Source of the DNA: Membranipora membranacea
Lineage: Eukaryota; Bryozoa; Gymnolaemata; Cheilostomatida; Membraniporidae
DNA length: 64,000 nucleotides
Direction of reading: 5' to 3'
NCBI GenBank assembly: GCA_914767715.1
Contig: OU612068.1
Coordinates: 15,314,001-15,378,000, forward strand
The notes beneath the pieces were generated by a model. That model saw only the letters and a program-made list of their open reading frames with translations. It ran no database searches and was not told the DNA's origin. A program made the position numbers and the translations under genes. Every line of letters starts with the position of its first letter. Position 1 is the first letter of the stretch. Below, in pieces: positions 25,140-35,263 of the stretch.

Positions 25140-25835
25140 AATTACCATCTCAGATAGCTCTGTTAGGTAAGATCCTAAATGGGAAAGAGGCGTGGTCTAA
25201 CACTGACAGTTATAAGCACTGATATGAATATATATATCAGTGGTTATAAGTTATCCAGCTTTTGTGTATGGGTGGTCTAAGGGGAGTTGACTATCCTCCT
25301 AATATTGACAGTTGTGTTGTTTGTTGCAAAGCCTTCATGTGTGGTCCAACCTTGACAGTCATAATGTATGAAGCTATCACAGAGTAAGGATATATCCTTA
25401 CTCTGTGAAGCTATTCTGCTCCTGTTGACTGGCATTTGTAATTAGATTATACTAGGATACTTATGAGTATCCCACGATGCACCTTTTTGGAATTCCCAGT
25501 AAGACCAAGTGAATAACAATAATTTATGATCAGCTTGATCCTCTGTGGAATCTCAATTTCAGGATGCGTTGCTGGACTGTCAATAAATTCCCCATTCCGA
25601 TTGAGATGTGTTGTTTAATTCATTTTGTTTGTTTTCCACAGATATAAAGATATATATATATATAATATATATATATATAAATATTGAATGTATTACATGT
25701 ATATGATAAAGCTTGGACATACTTGAGTCTTACTATAAAAGGAGTGAAATTTGTGCCTCATATTCAATTCTCCAATTTATTCAGGTGAGTGCTCCATTGT
25801 CAAAATAAGTTCAGAATGTATTTCATCACACTATA
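25140..25835 (+). pseudogene. Partial WDPCP copy 1: intron plus decayed exon
   Basis: 25140-25640 aligns with the intron upstream of the conserved tryptophan-rich exon of the main gene (28140-28650), including GTCTAACACTGACAGTTATA-type and GTTTTCCACAGAT segments. It then jumps to 25693-25790, a copy of the exon at 30038-30123. In this copy the acceptor reads TTACAT where the main gene has TTACAG, so it cannot splice normally, although its 28 codons remain open. The sequence between, present in the main gene, is missing. It is a deleted tandem copy. Confidence 0.8.
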
Positions 25836-25923
25836 TAGTCATTACATTGTTGGTCTGGCTTCTTATATTGAAAAATTTAAGTGGCCATAATTGATAATTA
25901 ATAAAATTTATTAATAGCATTCT

Positions 25924-26148
25924 GTTAGCATGCTAGCTATTCACTGCAAGGTGTCTAGTACTGCAGGAGTGGTGGGTACAATTATATTACTATTATAATG
26001 ATTAGAATTGCACCAGAATAGTTGGCATGGCCAAAGGGAATATGGATGCTGGACTGGAACAATCTATGATGACAGCTCCCCCAGTGGGAGTTGTACCCAC
26101 CACTCCTGCAGTACTAGACACCTTGCAGTGAATAGCTAGCATGCTAAC
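25924..26148. repeat. Perfect 58-bp inverted repeat with 109-bp spacer
   Basis: The arms 25924-25981 and 26091-26148 are exact reverse complements. The right arm belongs to a tRNA-derived SINE that is also present at the equivalent place in the third WDPCP copy (about 36400-36560). The left arm has no counterpart there, so it is a later inverted duplication. Confidence 0.9.
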
Positions 26149-26170
26149 CAATTGCTCCCCGTCTAACCAT
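25985..26170 (-). repeat. tRNA-derived SINE
   Basis: Read on the minus strand it starts near GGAGCAATTGGTTAGCATGC (A-box-like) and has GGTACAACTCC (B-box-like), then a body ending near GGTGCAATTC. The related sequence at 36390-36565 lies in the matching intron of the third WDPCP copy, so the insertion predates that duplication. Confidence 0.65.
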
Positions 26171-26204
26171 CCCCCCATATAAAATGCCCTTTTAGATCAT
26201 AGAT

Positions 26205-26540
26205 ATGGTAAGCTCTGCTGCCTTATCTTACAGATTGTGTGTAGAAGGTATGATTAAAAGATCAAACTGTGATGATGTTAATAATGATGTTAATAATGAT
26301 GTTAATAATGATGTTAATAATGATGTTAATAATGATGTTAATAATGATGTTAATAATGATGTTAATAATGATGTTAATAATGATGTTAATAATGATGTTA
26401 ATAATGATGTTAATAATGATGTTAATAATGATGTTAATAATGATGTTAATAATGATGTTAATATGTCCGGCTTGATTACGTATTTGGTACAGTATATTTT
26501 TGAGGAAGGAGGAATATTTTATCGTTTTGCAAACTGAATA
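26205..26540 (+). pseudogene. WDPCP upstream exon region expanded by a microsatellite
   Basis: 26205-26273 aligns with 36588-36655 in the third copy, both beginning after TATCTTACAG. In the third copy one frame reads ILCSWSKKGAKL, which resembles the family segment before the 'SLVGK' motif. Here that frame is broken by stops. From 26274 a (GATGTTAATAAT)n run replaces the expected sequence. The long Val-Asn-Asn-Asp open frame is a by-product of the 12-bp repeat and not a real protein domain. Confidence 0.5.
26274..26462. repeat. 12-bp microsatellite (GATGTTAATAAT)n, about 16 units
   Basis: Nearly perfect tandem units. The homologous place in the third WDPCP copy (about 36650) has only GATGTTAGTAATGAG, so the expansion happened after the duplication. 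Because the unit length is a multiple of three it creates two long but meaningless open frames. Confidence 0.97.
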
Positions 26541-27191
26541 TTTACTTCAATCTTTACAGCATAAGCTCAGGAAATCCACAAAAGCAAAATGTCTGATATT
26601 AATTCTGTGAAATCGACAATCCTCAACTTTCCGAATTAAATTAAGAAGTCTTGAATTTAGCAATACTGAATTACCAATTGCTTTAATATTAGCGAAGACA
26701 CAATGAGAGATCGTATGAAACAATAACTAACAGTTTGGCTTGTGCTCAGTATTCAGACTGCAGTTTTTTGTTTTTTTTTTACCAATGACCAAGCATTTAG
26801 TCTCCAACAATACCCATTTTTGGAAAGAGAATGACTCTCAAAGTGTGACATGACCAAATCGACTTACAGTTAGAATCTGGTTGCTTGGCTTGATACTCCC
26901 TTAATTTCATTAGTTTAAGGCGAGGTTGTTCAAAGTTGCTTTATAATGTTGTATATATATATCATTAGATATGTATATTGGTACTGGGTTATTTTCATTC
27001 CTCTATCAAACCAAGGTCCGATAACATTGAAATGTCGTGCTCATTTCTACTCAATATAATTGCTGCCATTGTTGAAAAATTTCATATAAAACTGAAATAT
27101 TATTATTATTTAAGTATTTATTTATATACATATCTGAGAACCTCAATAATTGTCACACTTGCTCAAAAGACTGAAATCTGTATAATTGTAG

Positions 27192-27252
27192 CTGTTATTG
27201 AAAACTCCTTCATAGCGCTCTGCTCATCAGATAAATCTAAACTAGAAGTACG
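27192..27252 (+). CDS. WDPCP: WDPCP exon, 'VIENSFIALCSSDKSKLEV'
   Basis: It is bounded by a GTAG acceptor and GTAGTC donor. It matches the family strand that follows 'SLVGK' and contains 'DSFI.L' in vertebrates. The third copy at 37389 preserves the same text but has a stop after 'DKS'. The exons between this one and 28648 were not found. Confidence 0.6.
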
Positions 27253-30200
27253 GTAGTCTTCTTTATTAAACTTTCTCTGAAGGAAAACGCTCAGAAAAAA
27301 CTCTCACTACTTGAACCAAGGTTAGATTGTCTGCGTAGCTTCGTGCATCTCATTATGGTAGCTTGCTCCACTGATATACATTCATAATTCTGGATTCTGA
27401 ATTCATATCAATGGCTTGCTCTGTATTTTACACATGGTGTGGTATTATATAGAAATGATAATAGTGGATAGATCGAGATGTGGCGCATTTTGAAGATCTT
27501 TGTCATCAATTGTTAGATTTTGTTTGTATATATTTTGGTCAGAAATGCAATATCATATTGAACGACGCTTTATTAATATTATCGGGGGCTCCCTGCACAC
27601 AAAGCTGTCTTCAATTTCTTCAGAGAAAATATAGCAATAATCAATTTTGAAACTCTCATCTTCAGACTTAATTCTTCAAAACAACTGGACCATGTGCTTG
27701 AATTTTTGTTTTGATAGGCTGATGAGCTAAAGTTTGTTATTGTTTGGAGTTGTTTGTCCAAAACACGTAATCTGAGTAACTAACTCTAAATTGTTGGACT
27801 GAATTCAAGTCTAAAATCATTTATTGATTTTTCATTTGAACTGACTAAATCTTTTCTTCAACTTTAAATCACTCAATCTTCAATCTTCAGTAAAATACGT
27901 GGGGAGCCCCTTATCTCAAATCACCTGAATACATTTGTGTCGAGTTAATCCCAATTTTGTCCACAAATTAAAGCCATGGATTTAGTAGCCCTGCTACTTG
28001 ATCGATACATAGGCACACATACATTACTAGAGTCACCATACACTGATTTATAATTTATAATCATATTAATGGTCATATATTACCTACTCAGACAGATATA
28101 TATATAGCATTAGCAAGGAGTTAAAGTCTTTAACTCCTTGTAGTAAGATCCTAAATGGGCTTATGCGGCCACCCTGCATGTGTAGTCTTAGTAGTTGACA
28201 ATCCTCCTAATGTTGACAGTTGTTTTGTTTGTTGAAAAGTCTTCATGTGTGGTCCAACCTTGACAGTCATAATGTAGGCAGCTATTTTGCATGGGTGGTC
28301 TAACAGTATATGACTGCATTTGCTAATGTTGACAGTTATAATGTTTCTAGAAAAATCTCCATGTGTTGACACTCATAATATATGAAGCTTTTCTTCCCTT
28401 GTTGACTGGCATTTGTAGTTGGACCAGAGACTATATCTATAGTCTCTGATTGGACATAGTAGGATACTTATGAGCATCCCACAATTCACCTTTTTGGAAT
28501 TTCCAGTGGGATCAAGTCAATAATAACATTGTGATCGACCTGATCCTCTTAGGAATCTCTGTTCAGTTTGAGATTGTGTATTGTCAATTAATGCCTCATT
28601 CAGTCTGATTTTTTTTTTTTTTAATTTTTTTTATTCGTTTTCCACAGATACACCTGTTGGATTTACCCGGCAGACCTGGCCGTAATCGACAGATACAGGT
28701 ATCTCCCACTGCTGATGCTTTACCGATAGCGATAGCATCAGAGGAGGCGTGGCCATGGGCTCCAATGACCAATCAGGAAGAGTGAGCTAATCTGTGTATT
28801 GTAACACTAAGTGGAGGAAAACCTCATATACTGGCATATACTAAAACAGAGTGTGAACCTGTCGATGTTCAGTTTTGGTAGCTGATTTTTAAGAGAAGTG
28901 ATCCTGCCCACCGTGGATACATATCAGTTTATACAGTAACTTAATATGGTTTTATAAGGATAACACTGAATTTGACCATCAGTTTCCCAAGCCAGATCAG
29001 GTTTAATGTATTGATACATATTTAGGGTTTTTGGTCTTCAATATTTAGCTGCACCCCTTACAGTCCCTACAGACGGTCTCACTCACTATAACCTGATTGG
29101 ACGCTGAAATATACCCGTTTGCCAGTCTGCTCATTAATATATGTATTGCTGCAGAACCTCATAGTATTTTATTTATTATAGCGGAAGAGATGGTAGTAAG
29201 TTGGTTAGTGTAGAGAGATCTGTAAACGCAAAGAGCTGTAGAGCTGATATAGCTCAAGCTCAAATGGGATTATACACTACAGAATTTTATCGCCTCGTGT
29301 GAGGACAACTCCCTGCTACTTTACAGGTATGTAAGGGCAGAGAGGGTGGGATATACCCCTCCTACCATCCCTGGTTAGGACAACTCAGTCCTACTATTAA
29401 CTGTAGGTAAAACCATATAATAGCTCTATGGTGGAATATGGTAACCGAATTGGGTATCTGAATAACCTGAACTGAATTCCGCAAAGCATACTGATTTTAT
29501 GACTTACTGTACATGAATTAAATATCTTGCTGACCAAATTAGAAGTGCAAAATTATTGATCAAGTATTGAGTGATCCTTGCCCTGTGATTAGGATCTACC
29601 TGTGTGTTGTTTTTTGCCTCTGTCTACCCCTGCATGCCTTAATATGACTGATTATGTTACAGTGAGAACTTAAAGAACACCCTGACAGTGCGTACTGAAT
29701 ATCAGGCTGACTTTATAGAGTGGCATCCATCTGGTGCTTTACTTGTTGTGCTCAATAATAAGGGTGAACTACAGGTAAATATTCTGCAGCTCGATATCAA
29801 TAATATTTATGAGGGTAATACGAGTTTGACACTTGGTTTCATCAATCGGGTTAAATATATAACAGCAAATATGTGGCGATAGTGTGATGTAGGACTTCAT
29901 GTGAACTATATCCTAAGTCTAAATCCTTGGAGTGGAGTTCGGCTTACTTGGACTGCTACTTTTTTTCTAGTTCTTGTTGACAAATTTTATGTTTTTGTCA
30001 AAAACTTGCAAGCAATTAAACATTGAAGCTATTACAGGTATATGACAAAGCTTTGACATGCTTGAGTCTTACTCTAGAAGGAGTGGAATTTGTGCCTCAT
30101 ATTGAGCTCTCCAATTTCTTCAGGTGCTGCATTTTCAAGACCTGTTATTTAGATAATTTGGTTAAAGGTACAGAGTTTTTTTACACCGAAAAAAACTCAT

Positions 30201-33200
30201 TTATTCTAAAGCAATGTGACAAGGCTCAGTGGTGTAATATGCAGCACTGTGTGCTACTTTGTAATTTTACTTACTTTTAACCTGGCATTTGAGCGTCATA
30301 TTTTGTAGTTATCTTATCTTGGCTCATGCGTTATCCAGTACCACCCCACACATTCATAGCGAGTTTTGCTAATTTATTTATCTCGCCTGTTAGCGAGAAA
30401 GTCTTGGTTCCTATTATCAAATTAATACTCAATTTTATCAAAAACATATTATAAATGGTCCAAAAATCGCTACTGCCTTACATTTGATGTATTGTCAGTT
30501 TATCATGCTCTATTTTGTAGATTATCTCCACATGTGAGGAGGATATCATGGTGTAATCACAGTACACAGCATACATGCAATGTCCCATCTACTAGAAATA
30601 CACTACTAATAACATTTGGCAGGTAAATACACTACCCATAACATTCGATAGGTAAATACACTACTCATAATAACCCAATACTGTCATAATCTCTATTGGC
30701 TCATCTCCCTGTCAAAATATTCGTACCCTTATGAAGCTCACTAGATTGTTATTTATAAACATACCCTGATTATCATCACTAACATTGAGCCATGTATGTA
30801 CAATGTATCAGTGTATTAGTGGATGGGGCTGTAGTTCTATTTTCTGCTCTAATTGTAGAGGACCTGTTGGTATAATGAAGTTAAGTGGTGAGAATCTGTG
30901 TAACTAAGATCTATTGTGTCCTCTAATCATCAAAGAGTATCTCAAATCTAACTCCTTTACTCAGGTAAGGAAAGGTTACACAGGTAAGGTTAGCTTACTC
31001 AGGAATGGTCAGGTTTCAGGTAAAACCATAGAACCAACTATAACAGTACATGTCTCTCTAATGTGGATTATATTTCAATTTTTTTTGGGTTACCATTGAA
31101 TAAATAAGTTGTTACTCAAAAGACATTTCTGTCACTAATTTTAATCTAGTCAATAACAGTGAATATTGGTAAGCCTATATATTCAGTTATTGTTTTAACT
31201 TGTTTCGGTTTCGCCAGATTGTGTCCGTTGACAGTCTATATTCTGTTTCAGGCTACAAAATTATTAACAGCTATGAGCTGGAACACAGAGAGTCATGATT
31301 GTTTCAATGCTTGGTGAGCATCATGAACATCCTGCTCAAGGCTAAGGCTAACGAAGGAACGGTCAGTCGGTCATGTGTGACTTAAACTAACGTTGTCTCT
31401 TGTCATCAGTATTTGACTCAGGAGGCCATATTCTTTGTATAAGTCAAAGTAAAAACACCACACACCTTCCTCAATTACTATGTCTTGGGCTTCTTACATA
31501 CAAAGATTTTTGAGGTTTGGTCAAAAGTTGTGCATCAACTAAACTGTAAAGCAACCTTGTTGTAAGTACTTTCCGCTTAAGAAAATGTGATAAGACATCC
31601 AAAGCATCCCTTTATTCATATGTGTATAATATGATCAAAAACAATTAGATACCTGTCTCTGTGGAACCTAGGACAATAGTATGACTCACTATCTTAGTTG
31701 GTCTTAGTAATCGATTCACCGACTCCCGTATCATTTACTGCCTCCAATAATATAATTGACTTTACCTTACAGATTTACTGGAGGCCACCCTGGGATGTTT
31801 TTACGCCCAACAGATAGCATTAGCTGAGGTTATAATACTGGAGTATAGAGTACATATAGATAACCTAGCACAACGATCCTTCCATCATTTAGTCAGGTAA
31901 TACTCACTTTTAGTTGTATTTTTAACTAACACACTTGCAATGGTTTATTGTTCTGACACACTGACACTTGTTATGACACACAAGCTTGGATTTATTCATG
32001 TAAGGATAATTATTCTGTCTTTCACATCACAGTTTCAGTATCATGAACTCAAGCCGACACAGAGGGTTATGAGGTTATATCTCACTGCTGCAGCTTACTG
32101 TTAGATTATTACACATATTATGATATGATGCGTTGAGATATCTGAGTAGAATTCAGTCTAGCTGTGTAGCAATGGTCTGCTTTGAGTTGTATTATCTGTT
32201 TGTATAAGTCAACAAATGATGTACTTGCTGTTTTTACTAACAAGGTTTTATTTTTATTGAATGTTTCGATTTGATAAGGCGGTCCTTCTAGCGGTAGATA
32301 TAAACACTCGTGACCTATTAATAGATATTTACTACGCTGCAATAGATTCAGGACAGGGACGCCTATCAGCTGCAGCCCGACATAAAGCTAAACTACGTGA
32401 CAAAGATCTGGCGTTCCCAGGTGCGTATCTCACAAACTACAAACCACAGCCAGTCCTTGATTTTCAGGAAGATTATCGCGGCTGTAGGTGGTTGTTTAGG
32501 GGAAGGGGGGCTTCCTGAATACCATTGAGGGCTGGCTGTGCTCCATACAAGTAGACGGTCTCACCAAAACAAACTCCACCTCTGTGTTGTTCAGTTGTTA
32601 ACCTATCTACCTAATTGGGCTGATGTGTGGATGACACTGTTGCCTAGGTCCTATTGGATCTAATACAGCGTGTTTGTTACAAACCTCTCAAGAGTTGTCA
32701 GATCCCTGAAACTACTGCTAGGCGTATTTACTCATGTTTTTCAAATCAATTCATTTAGCACAGACAATTTGTAGTTGTCCACTCTCTGAACATACGGTTC
32801 AATAAGGAGACAACTACTAACTTAACCAGTAAACGGCTGTCTGTATATAACACCTGATAACACTTGGCCTTCTGTATTGTTATTGATCTATTATTAAAGA
32901 ATCCGGAGGCTCATCATTAAACGCAGATCTATTGACTGATGGTGATTTTCACTCCAGTTCTGATGAGGCCAATCTTGTGGTTACTCAAGAGAGAGCTCAA
33001 GAAAGAGCTGCATAATGATTTTAGGACTGAAAAGCTTACAAAAGCGATCAGCTCGCTCAAACTAAAACTATGTATTGAAAAAATGCTCATAATATCCTCT
33101 CAGCTATAACATGTAGTTACTGTATGGTGTATATGGCCATTACTTGATATAATTCATATGTCAGCTCTTTTGGCATTGGTTGTACGCTGTGGTGAACTGT

Positions 33201-35263
33201 TATTGTGTCTAGGTCTTTAATTGATATTTTTCTCAGCTCAATATAGAAAAAATATTCTGCTCATGTGAAATGCTCCATAATCTGACAGCTGTATGTTACT
33301 GTTACCACCATTATACAGCCTGGAGTTATGCCCCCGTAGTACCACCTCGCCCACAGAGAGGGCGCTCATCTATGACATCATCACTGCATAAGACTCCATC
33401 TAGTGGTGATTCTACTCCCCCCTCTACCTCCCAGATCTCGGTCTGCAGCAGTACTAACATTATCAGGCAGTAGAGTGTCATCGCATCATACACCACACAG
33501 TAATCTACAGGTTAGTCTGTGTTCTGTGATATATACCTCACAGCACCCCCCCCCCCAAATGATAAGGGTTAAAACTTTTTTGTCTCGCCATTCATTGCCC
33601 TCACAGTTGATCAAAATAACTCATTGATACTCAAGATCAACTCAACTTAAGCTTTCCTGTCAATTTTGATATAATGATGACAACAATGATGTTTACAGGT
33701 TCCAACATATGATGAGACGAATAATAAGACTATGGGTAACTCGACTCCTCAGTATCATCATATGACTGGGTATGTTATATTTGAGTACACTTTTTTTTTA
33801 TAGGGCATGTTGCCAAATTATGATATTATTAGTTCCATTTCATTTGTGAATGAGATGTTTGATGCATGTCAATGCTAGGTCAGGGACAGAGATAAAAGGT
33901 GTTCAGAGCCTTATCATTCAGGACAACAGTCCAGGATAAAATTAATATATCAACGATCTAGGTGATGGCATAAAATGTCCATAGTCCGATGTTAGTGAGA
34001 AATGACCCGATCTTTCTAAGAATCACAGTTAAATCTGCATTGTTGGTATGTCGTTATCTAATGGAAAAGTTGTCTGCCCAGCATTTTTTCCGCCCGTGCA
34101 CAATAGGATATCGGAATACTGATAATACATAATGTATAAACTTGTGACATCTTGACAACTTGTGAAACTGAACTGCGATACTATATATGATTTTGTTGCG
34201 TTGAACGTTAAAGTATTGTCAGGTAAGTTTGTTTTCCCCGTCATTCAATCTCCGGTAGCTGCCTCATTATTGTATGTTTTCCTTCGTAGTAGATGTTTCA
34301 AATGATATTTGGATAGAACAATGCTTAAAATTTCTGATCCATTTTCCATTTTTGATCAGAATACAAAGTTAAGCTTCTGCTGACGAAAGCGCCGCCGCTT
34401 AAAATGATAATCTTTCATCAAACTTTATTAGAATATAACATAACTATTAAGATCATCTCCCCCGTTTATCTTCTTGCATTGTGTGTGTTCAATTGTCCCT
34501 CCACCGTCTCTCTGTCTTCTCTTCCATATTATTCACATCACTTCTTCAAACCAAAAAAATTACTCAACAGGCATTTTCGTTATATCACTATAGATGTACC
34601 TGTGGTCTCAATCGTCTGTATTATACCAGTTTGTCCCAGCAAGGAGTAACAGGGTTACTCCTTGGTCCCAGCTAATGCTGAATCTTTTTCAGTGATATGA
34701 ATTTTGCAGGCAGATCATATTATCAGGTGTGGTATGTTCTGTTCTTGTTGTGATGTTTCTCCATTATGTTGATATGACTGTAGGTGTACATTACCTAGTG
34801 GTTATACATACGACCTTGACCCTGGGGTATCACAGAGAATTATAGATGATTTTAACTCTATGATGGTGGATGAAGCTCTAGATTATAATCAGATGCCAGA
34901 TCTCAGACCAAGTAATCAGGTAAGTTGCCATCTTATCGCTCACTTTACAGGAATTGGCAAAGAATTGAGTAATTTGATATGTTCTATTGGTCAACCCACT
35001 CTCAGGAGTCCTGGTTTGAGTTGCATCAGGGGATACTCAATCGAGACATATCAGATCAAATTTCATCGAAAATGTTACAGTTCGCATTATTGGAAGAACG
35101 TTATTCCTCTTAATGTATCAATGTACTCAGTCAGTTCAATCACTGCCCTCAAATCTGTAAGTAAATCACACATTTATTGGTTGAAAATTAATCATTGTGA
35201 TTATTCATTTTTCAGAAGATGGAGAGAAGACCTGTTAAGGTGATACATTTTGGACTCGTATAG
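27192..35263 (+). CDS. WDPCP: WDPCP/fritz homolog, multi-exon, with disabling lesions
   Basis: WDPCP (fritz) acts with septins and the CPLANE complex in planar cell polarity and ciliogenesis. Spliced conceptual exons follow the family order as I remember it from vertebrates: 'ENSFIAL', 'EEAWPWAP', 'TECEPVDVQF', 'SCEDNSLLLY', 'HPSGALLVVLNNKGELQ', 'RGPVG', 'MSWNTESHDCF', 'LLEATLGCFYA', 'ILEYR..I', 'SFHHLVR', 'KAVLLAVDI.TRDL', then a low-complexity tail ending 'VKVIHFGLV' and stop. Exon phases agree at most junctions. Lesions: TGA at 28783, TAA at 30905, a missing base near 31311, a TG acceptor at 32258-32259, and an extra C near 33418-33423. N-terminal exons are incomplete. It is either a recent pseudogene or a functional gene with assembly errors. 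Confidence 0.85.
27253..28647 (+). other. WDPCP intron or missing exons; palindromes
   Basis: About 35 residues expected between the flanking exons are not identifiable here. The stretch holds two near-perfect palindromes, AAGGAGTTAAAG/CTTTAACTCCTT (28116-28140) and AGAGACTATA/TATAGTCTCT (28425-28446). The part from 28140 is duplicated at 25140 and 38830. A poly-T run precedes the acceptor of the next exon. Confidence 0.55.
28648..28877 (+). CDS. WDPCP: WDPCP exon with the WPWAP motif and an in-frame TGA
   Basis: It opens after TTTTCCACAG. Codons read 'LPGRPGRNRQIQ', then 'EEAWPWAPMTNQEE', TGA at 28783-28785, then 'ANLCIVTLSGGKP' and 'TKTECEPVDVQF' up to a GTAGCT donor. From the proline of WPWAP to 'DV.F' the spacing equals the vertebrate protein without a gap, and the TGA falls on a conserved arginine (GAG-TGA-GCT, consistent with CGA to TGA). 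So this is a nonsense codon in real coding sequence and not an exon boundary. Confidence 0.8.
29253..29326 (+). CDS. WDPCP: WDPCP exon, 'NFIASCEDNSLLLY'
   Basis: It is bounded by ATATAG and GTATGT and codes LKLKWDYTLQ then NFIASCEDNSLLLY, leaving two bases that join the next exon as serine. It matches the family strand 'L.CEDSSLILY', part of the WD40 propeller. The exon(s) between this and 28877 are unclear; a frame with 'GYISVYTVT' near 28921 resembles part of the missing segment. Confidence 0.8.
29663..29774 (+). CDS. WDPCP: WDPCP exon, WD-like 'HPSGALLVVLNNKGELQ'
   Basis: The acceptor is TTACAG and the donor GTAAAT. It codes SENLKNTLTVRTEYQADF then IEWHPSGALLVVLNNKGELQ, closing a WD40 blade (family 'HPSGA...NQGELQ'). 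A decayed copy lies at 42153-42270 with frame-breaking changes. Confidence 0.9.
30038..30123 (+). CDS. WDPCP: WDPCP exon, 'VYDKALTCLSLTLEG'
   Basis: The acceptor is ATTACAG and the donor GTGCTG; phase 0 start, two bases carried over. It corresponds to the family segment after the last WD blade ('FD.ALS'). Two other copies exist in the window: 25697-25780 and 42976-43078. Confidence 0.9.
30521..30622 (+). CDS. WDPCP: WDPCP exon, 'LLITFGR'
   Basis: The acceptor is TTGTAG and the donor GTAAAT. It codes RLSPHVRRISWCNHS... ending TLLITFGR, matching 'LLFLRFERGPLG' of the family. The last 25 bases and the donor are repeated twice more downstream (see findings). Confidence 0.85.
30859..30964 (+). 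CDS. WDPCP: WDPCP exon 'RGPVGIMKLS...EYLKSNSFTQ' with in-frame TAA
   Basis: Read straight through, 35 residues lie between the 'GP' and the exon end, exactly as in the vertebrate protein, but codon 30905-30907 is TAA. The alternative is a 48-base intron (donor GTGAGA at 30888, acceptor CAAAG at 30935), which keeps the frame open but drops about 16 residues. I cannot decide between them. The downstream half 'LIIKEYL' supports the single-exon reading. Confidence 0.7.
31252..31370 (+). CDS. WDPCP: WDPCP exon, helical region, one-base frameshift
   Basis: After TTTCAG it codes ATKLLTAMSWNTESHDCFNA, then the frame must shift by one base (missing near 31311) to continue 'LVSIMNILLKAKANEGT'. With the shift, spacing from 'CF' to 'LL' equals the family (13 residues). 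Without it a TGA follows at 31315. The 3' boundary is uncertain; GTCAGT and GTGTGA are candidate donors. Confidence 0.75.
31773..31896 (+). CDS. WDPCP: WDPCP exon, 'LLEATLGCFYA...SFHHLVR'
   Basis: The acceptor is CTTACAG and the donor GTAATA. It codes LLEATLGCFYAQQIALAEV, then IILEYRVHIDNLAQRSFHHL, the most conserved helical part of the family ('LE.SLGTFYAP...ILEYRD.I...ARR.FHHLLR'). Confidence 0.92.
32260..32420 (+). CDS. WDPCP: WDPCP exon, 'KAVLLAVDINTRDLLIDIYY', TG acceptor
   Basis: The family sequence 'R..RFEKAFLLAVD...RDLFMDIHY' is matched by MFRFDKAVLLAVDINTRDL and LIDIYYAAIDSGQGRLSAAA. The frame requires the exon to begin at 32260, directly after TG, where AG is expected. Upstream is a perfect TACTAAC branch-like site (32235-32241) and a T-rich tract, as for a normal acceptor. 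The donor is GTGCGT. Confidence 0.88.
32421..32890 (+). other. WDPCP intron, nothing else seen
   Basis: A short open frame follows the donor but has no family match. No repeat or RNA was recognised. Confidence 0.5.
32898..33014 (+). CDS. WDPCP: Possible WDPCP exon, serine/acidic-rich linker
   Basis: After TTATTAAAG a frame codes ESGGSSLNADLLTDGDFH, then SSSDEANLVVTQERAQ, ending at TAA (33013-33015). It is in phase with the preceding exon. The true donor is unclear; GTGATT near 32943 would keep the phase into the next exon. The family is poorly conserved here, so this rests on frame and composition only. Confidence 0.45.
33319..33509 (+). CDS. WDPCP: WDPCP exon, proline-rich, one-base homopolymer insertion
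   Basis: After TTATACAG it codes SYAPVVPPRPQRGRSSM, a class of SH3-ligand-like proline motif, then 'SSGDSTPP'. Only by removing one C from the six-C run at about 33418-33423 does the frame continue into 'LPPRSRSAAVLTLSGS' and 'TPHSNLQ' before the GTTAGT donor, in phase with the next exon. The stray copy at 21.9 kb has five C. Confidence 0.7.
33699..33769 (+). CDS. WDPCP: WDPCP exon, 'VPTYDETNNKTMGNSTPQYH'
   Basis: It is bounded by TTTACAG and GTATGT and leaves two bases that join the next exon as glycine. This is low-complexity C-terminal tail sequence. The assignment rests on phase continuity with both neighbours. Confidence 0.65.
34784..34919 (+). CDS. WDPCP: WDPCP exon, 'DPGVSQRIIDDFNSMMVDEA'
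   Basis: The acceptor is CTGTAG and the donor GTAAGT. It codes 45 open codons including CTLPSGYTYDL and IIDDFNSMMVDEALDYNQM. It resembles the family tail near its C-terminus (an 'RQIID' segment). Phases match on both sides. Confidence 0.75.
35216..35263 (+). CDS. WDPCP: WDPCP terminal exon, 'RPVKVIHFGLV' stop
   Basis: After a T-rich TTTTCAG the exon reads KMERRPVKVIHFGLV and TAG. The last residues match the conserved end of vertebrate WDPCP ('...MIHFGLV'), which fixes the identity and the 3' end of the gene. Confidence 0.9.
   Translation, partial: KMERRPVKVIHFGLV

Noticed and set aside
26205..26537. Protein with a long (VNND)n repeat
   Set aside because: The repeat is an expanded 12-bp microsatellite that is absent from the sister copy; the flanking exon is broken.
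28783..28785. Selenocysteine or recoded TGA in WDPCP
   Set aside because: The position is arginine in the family, no selenocysteine insertion element is evident, and other lesions (TAA, frameshifts) occur in the same gene.
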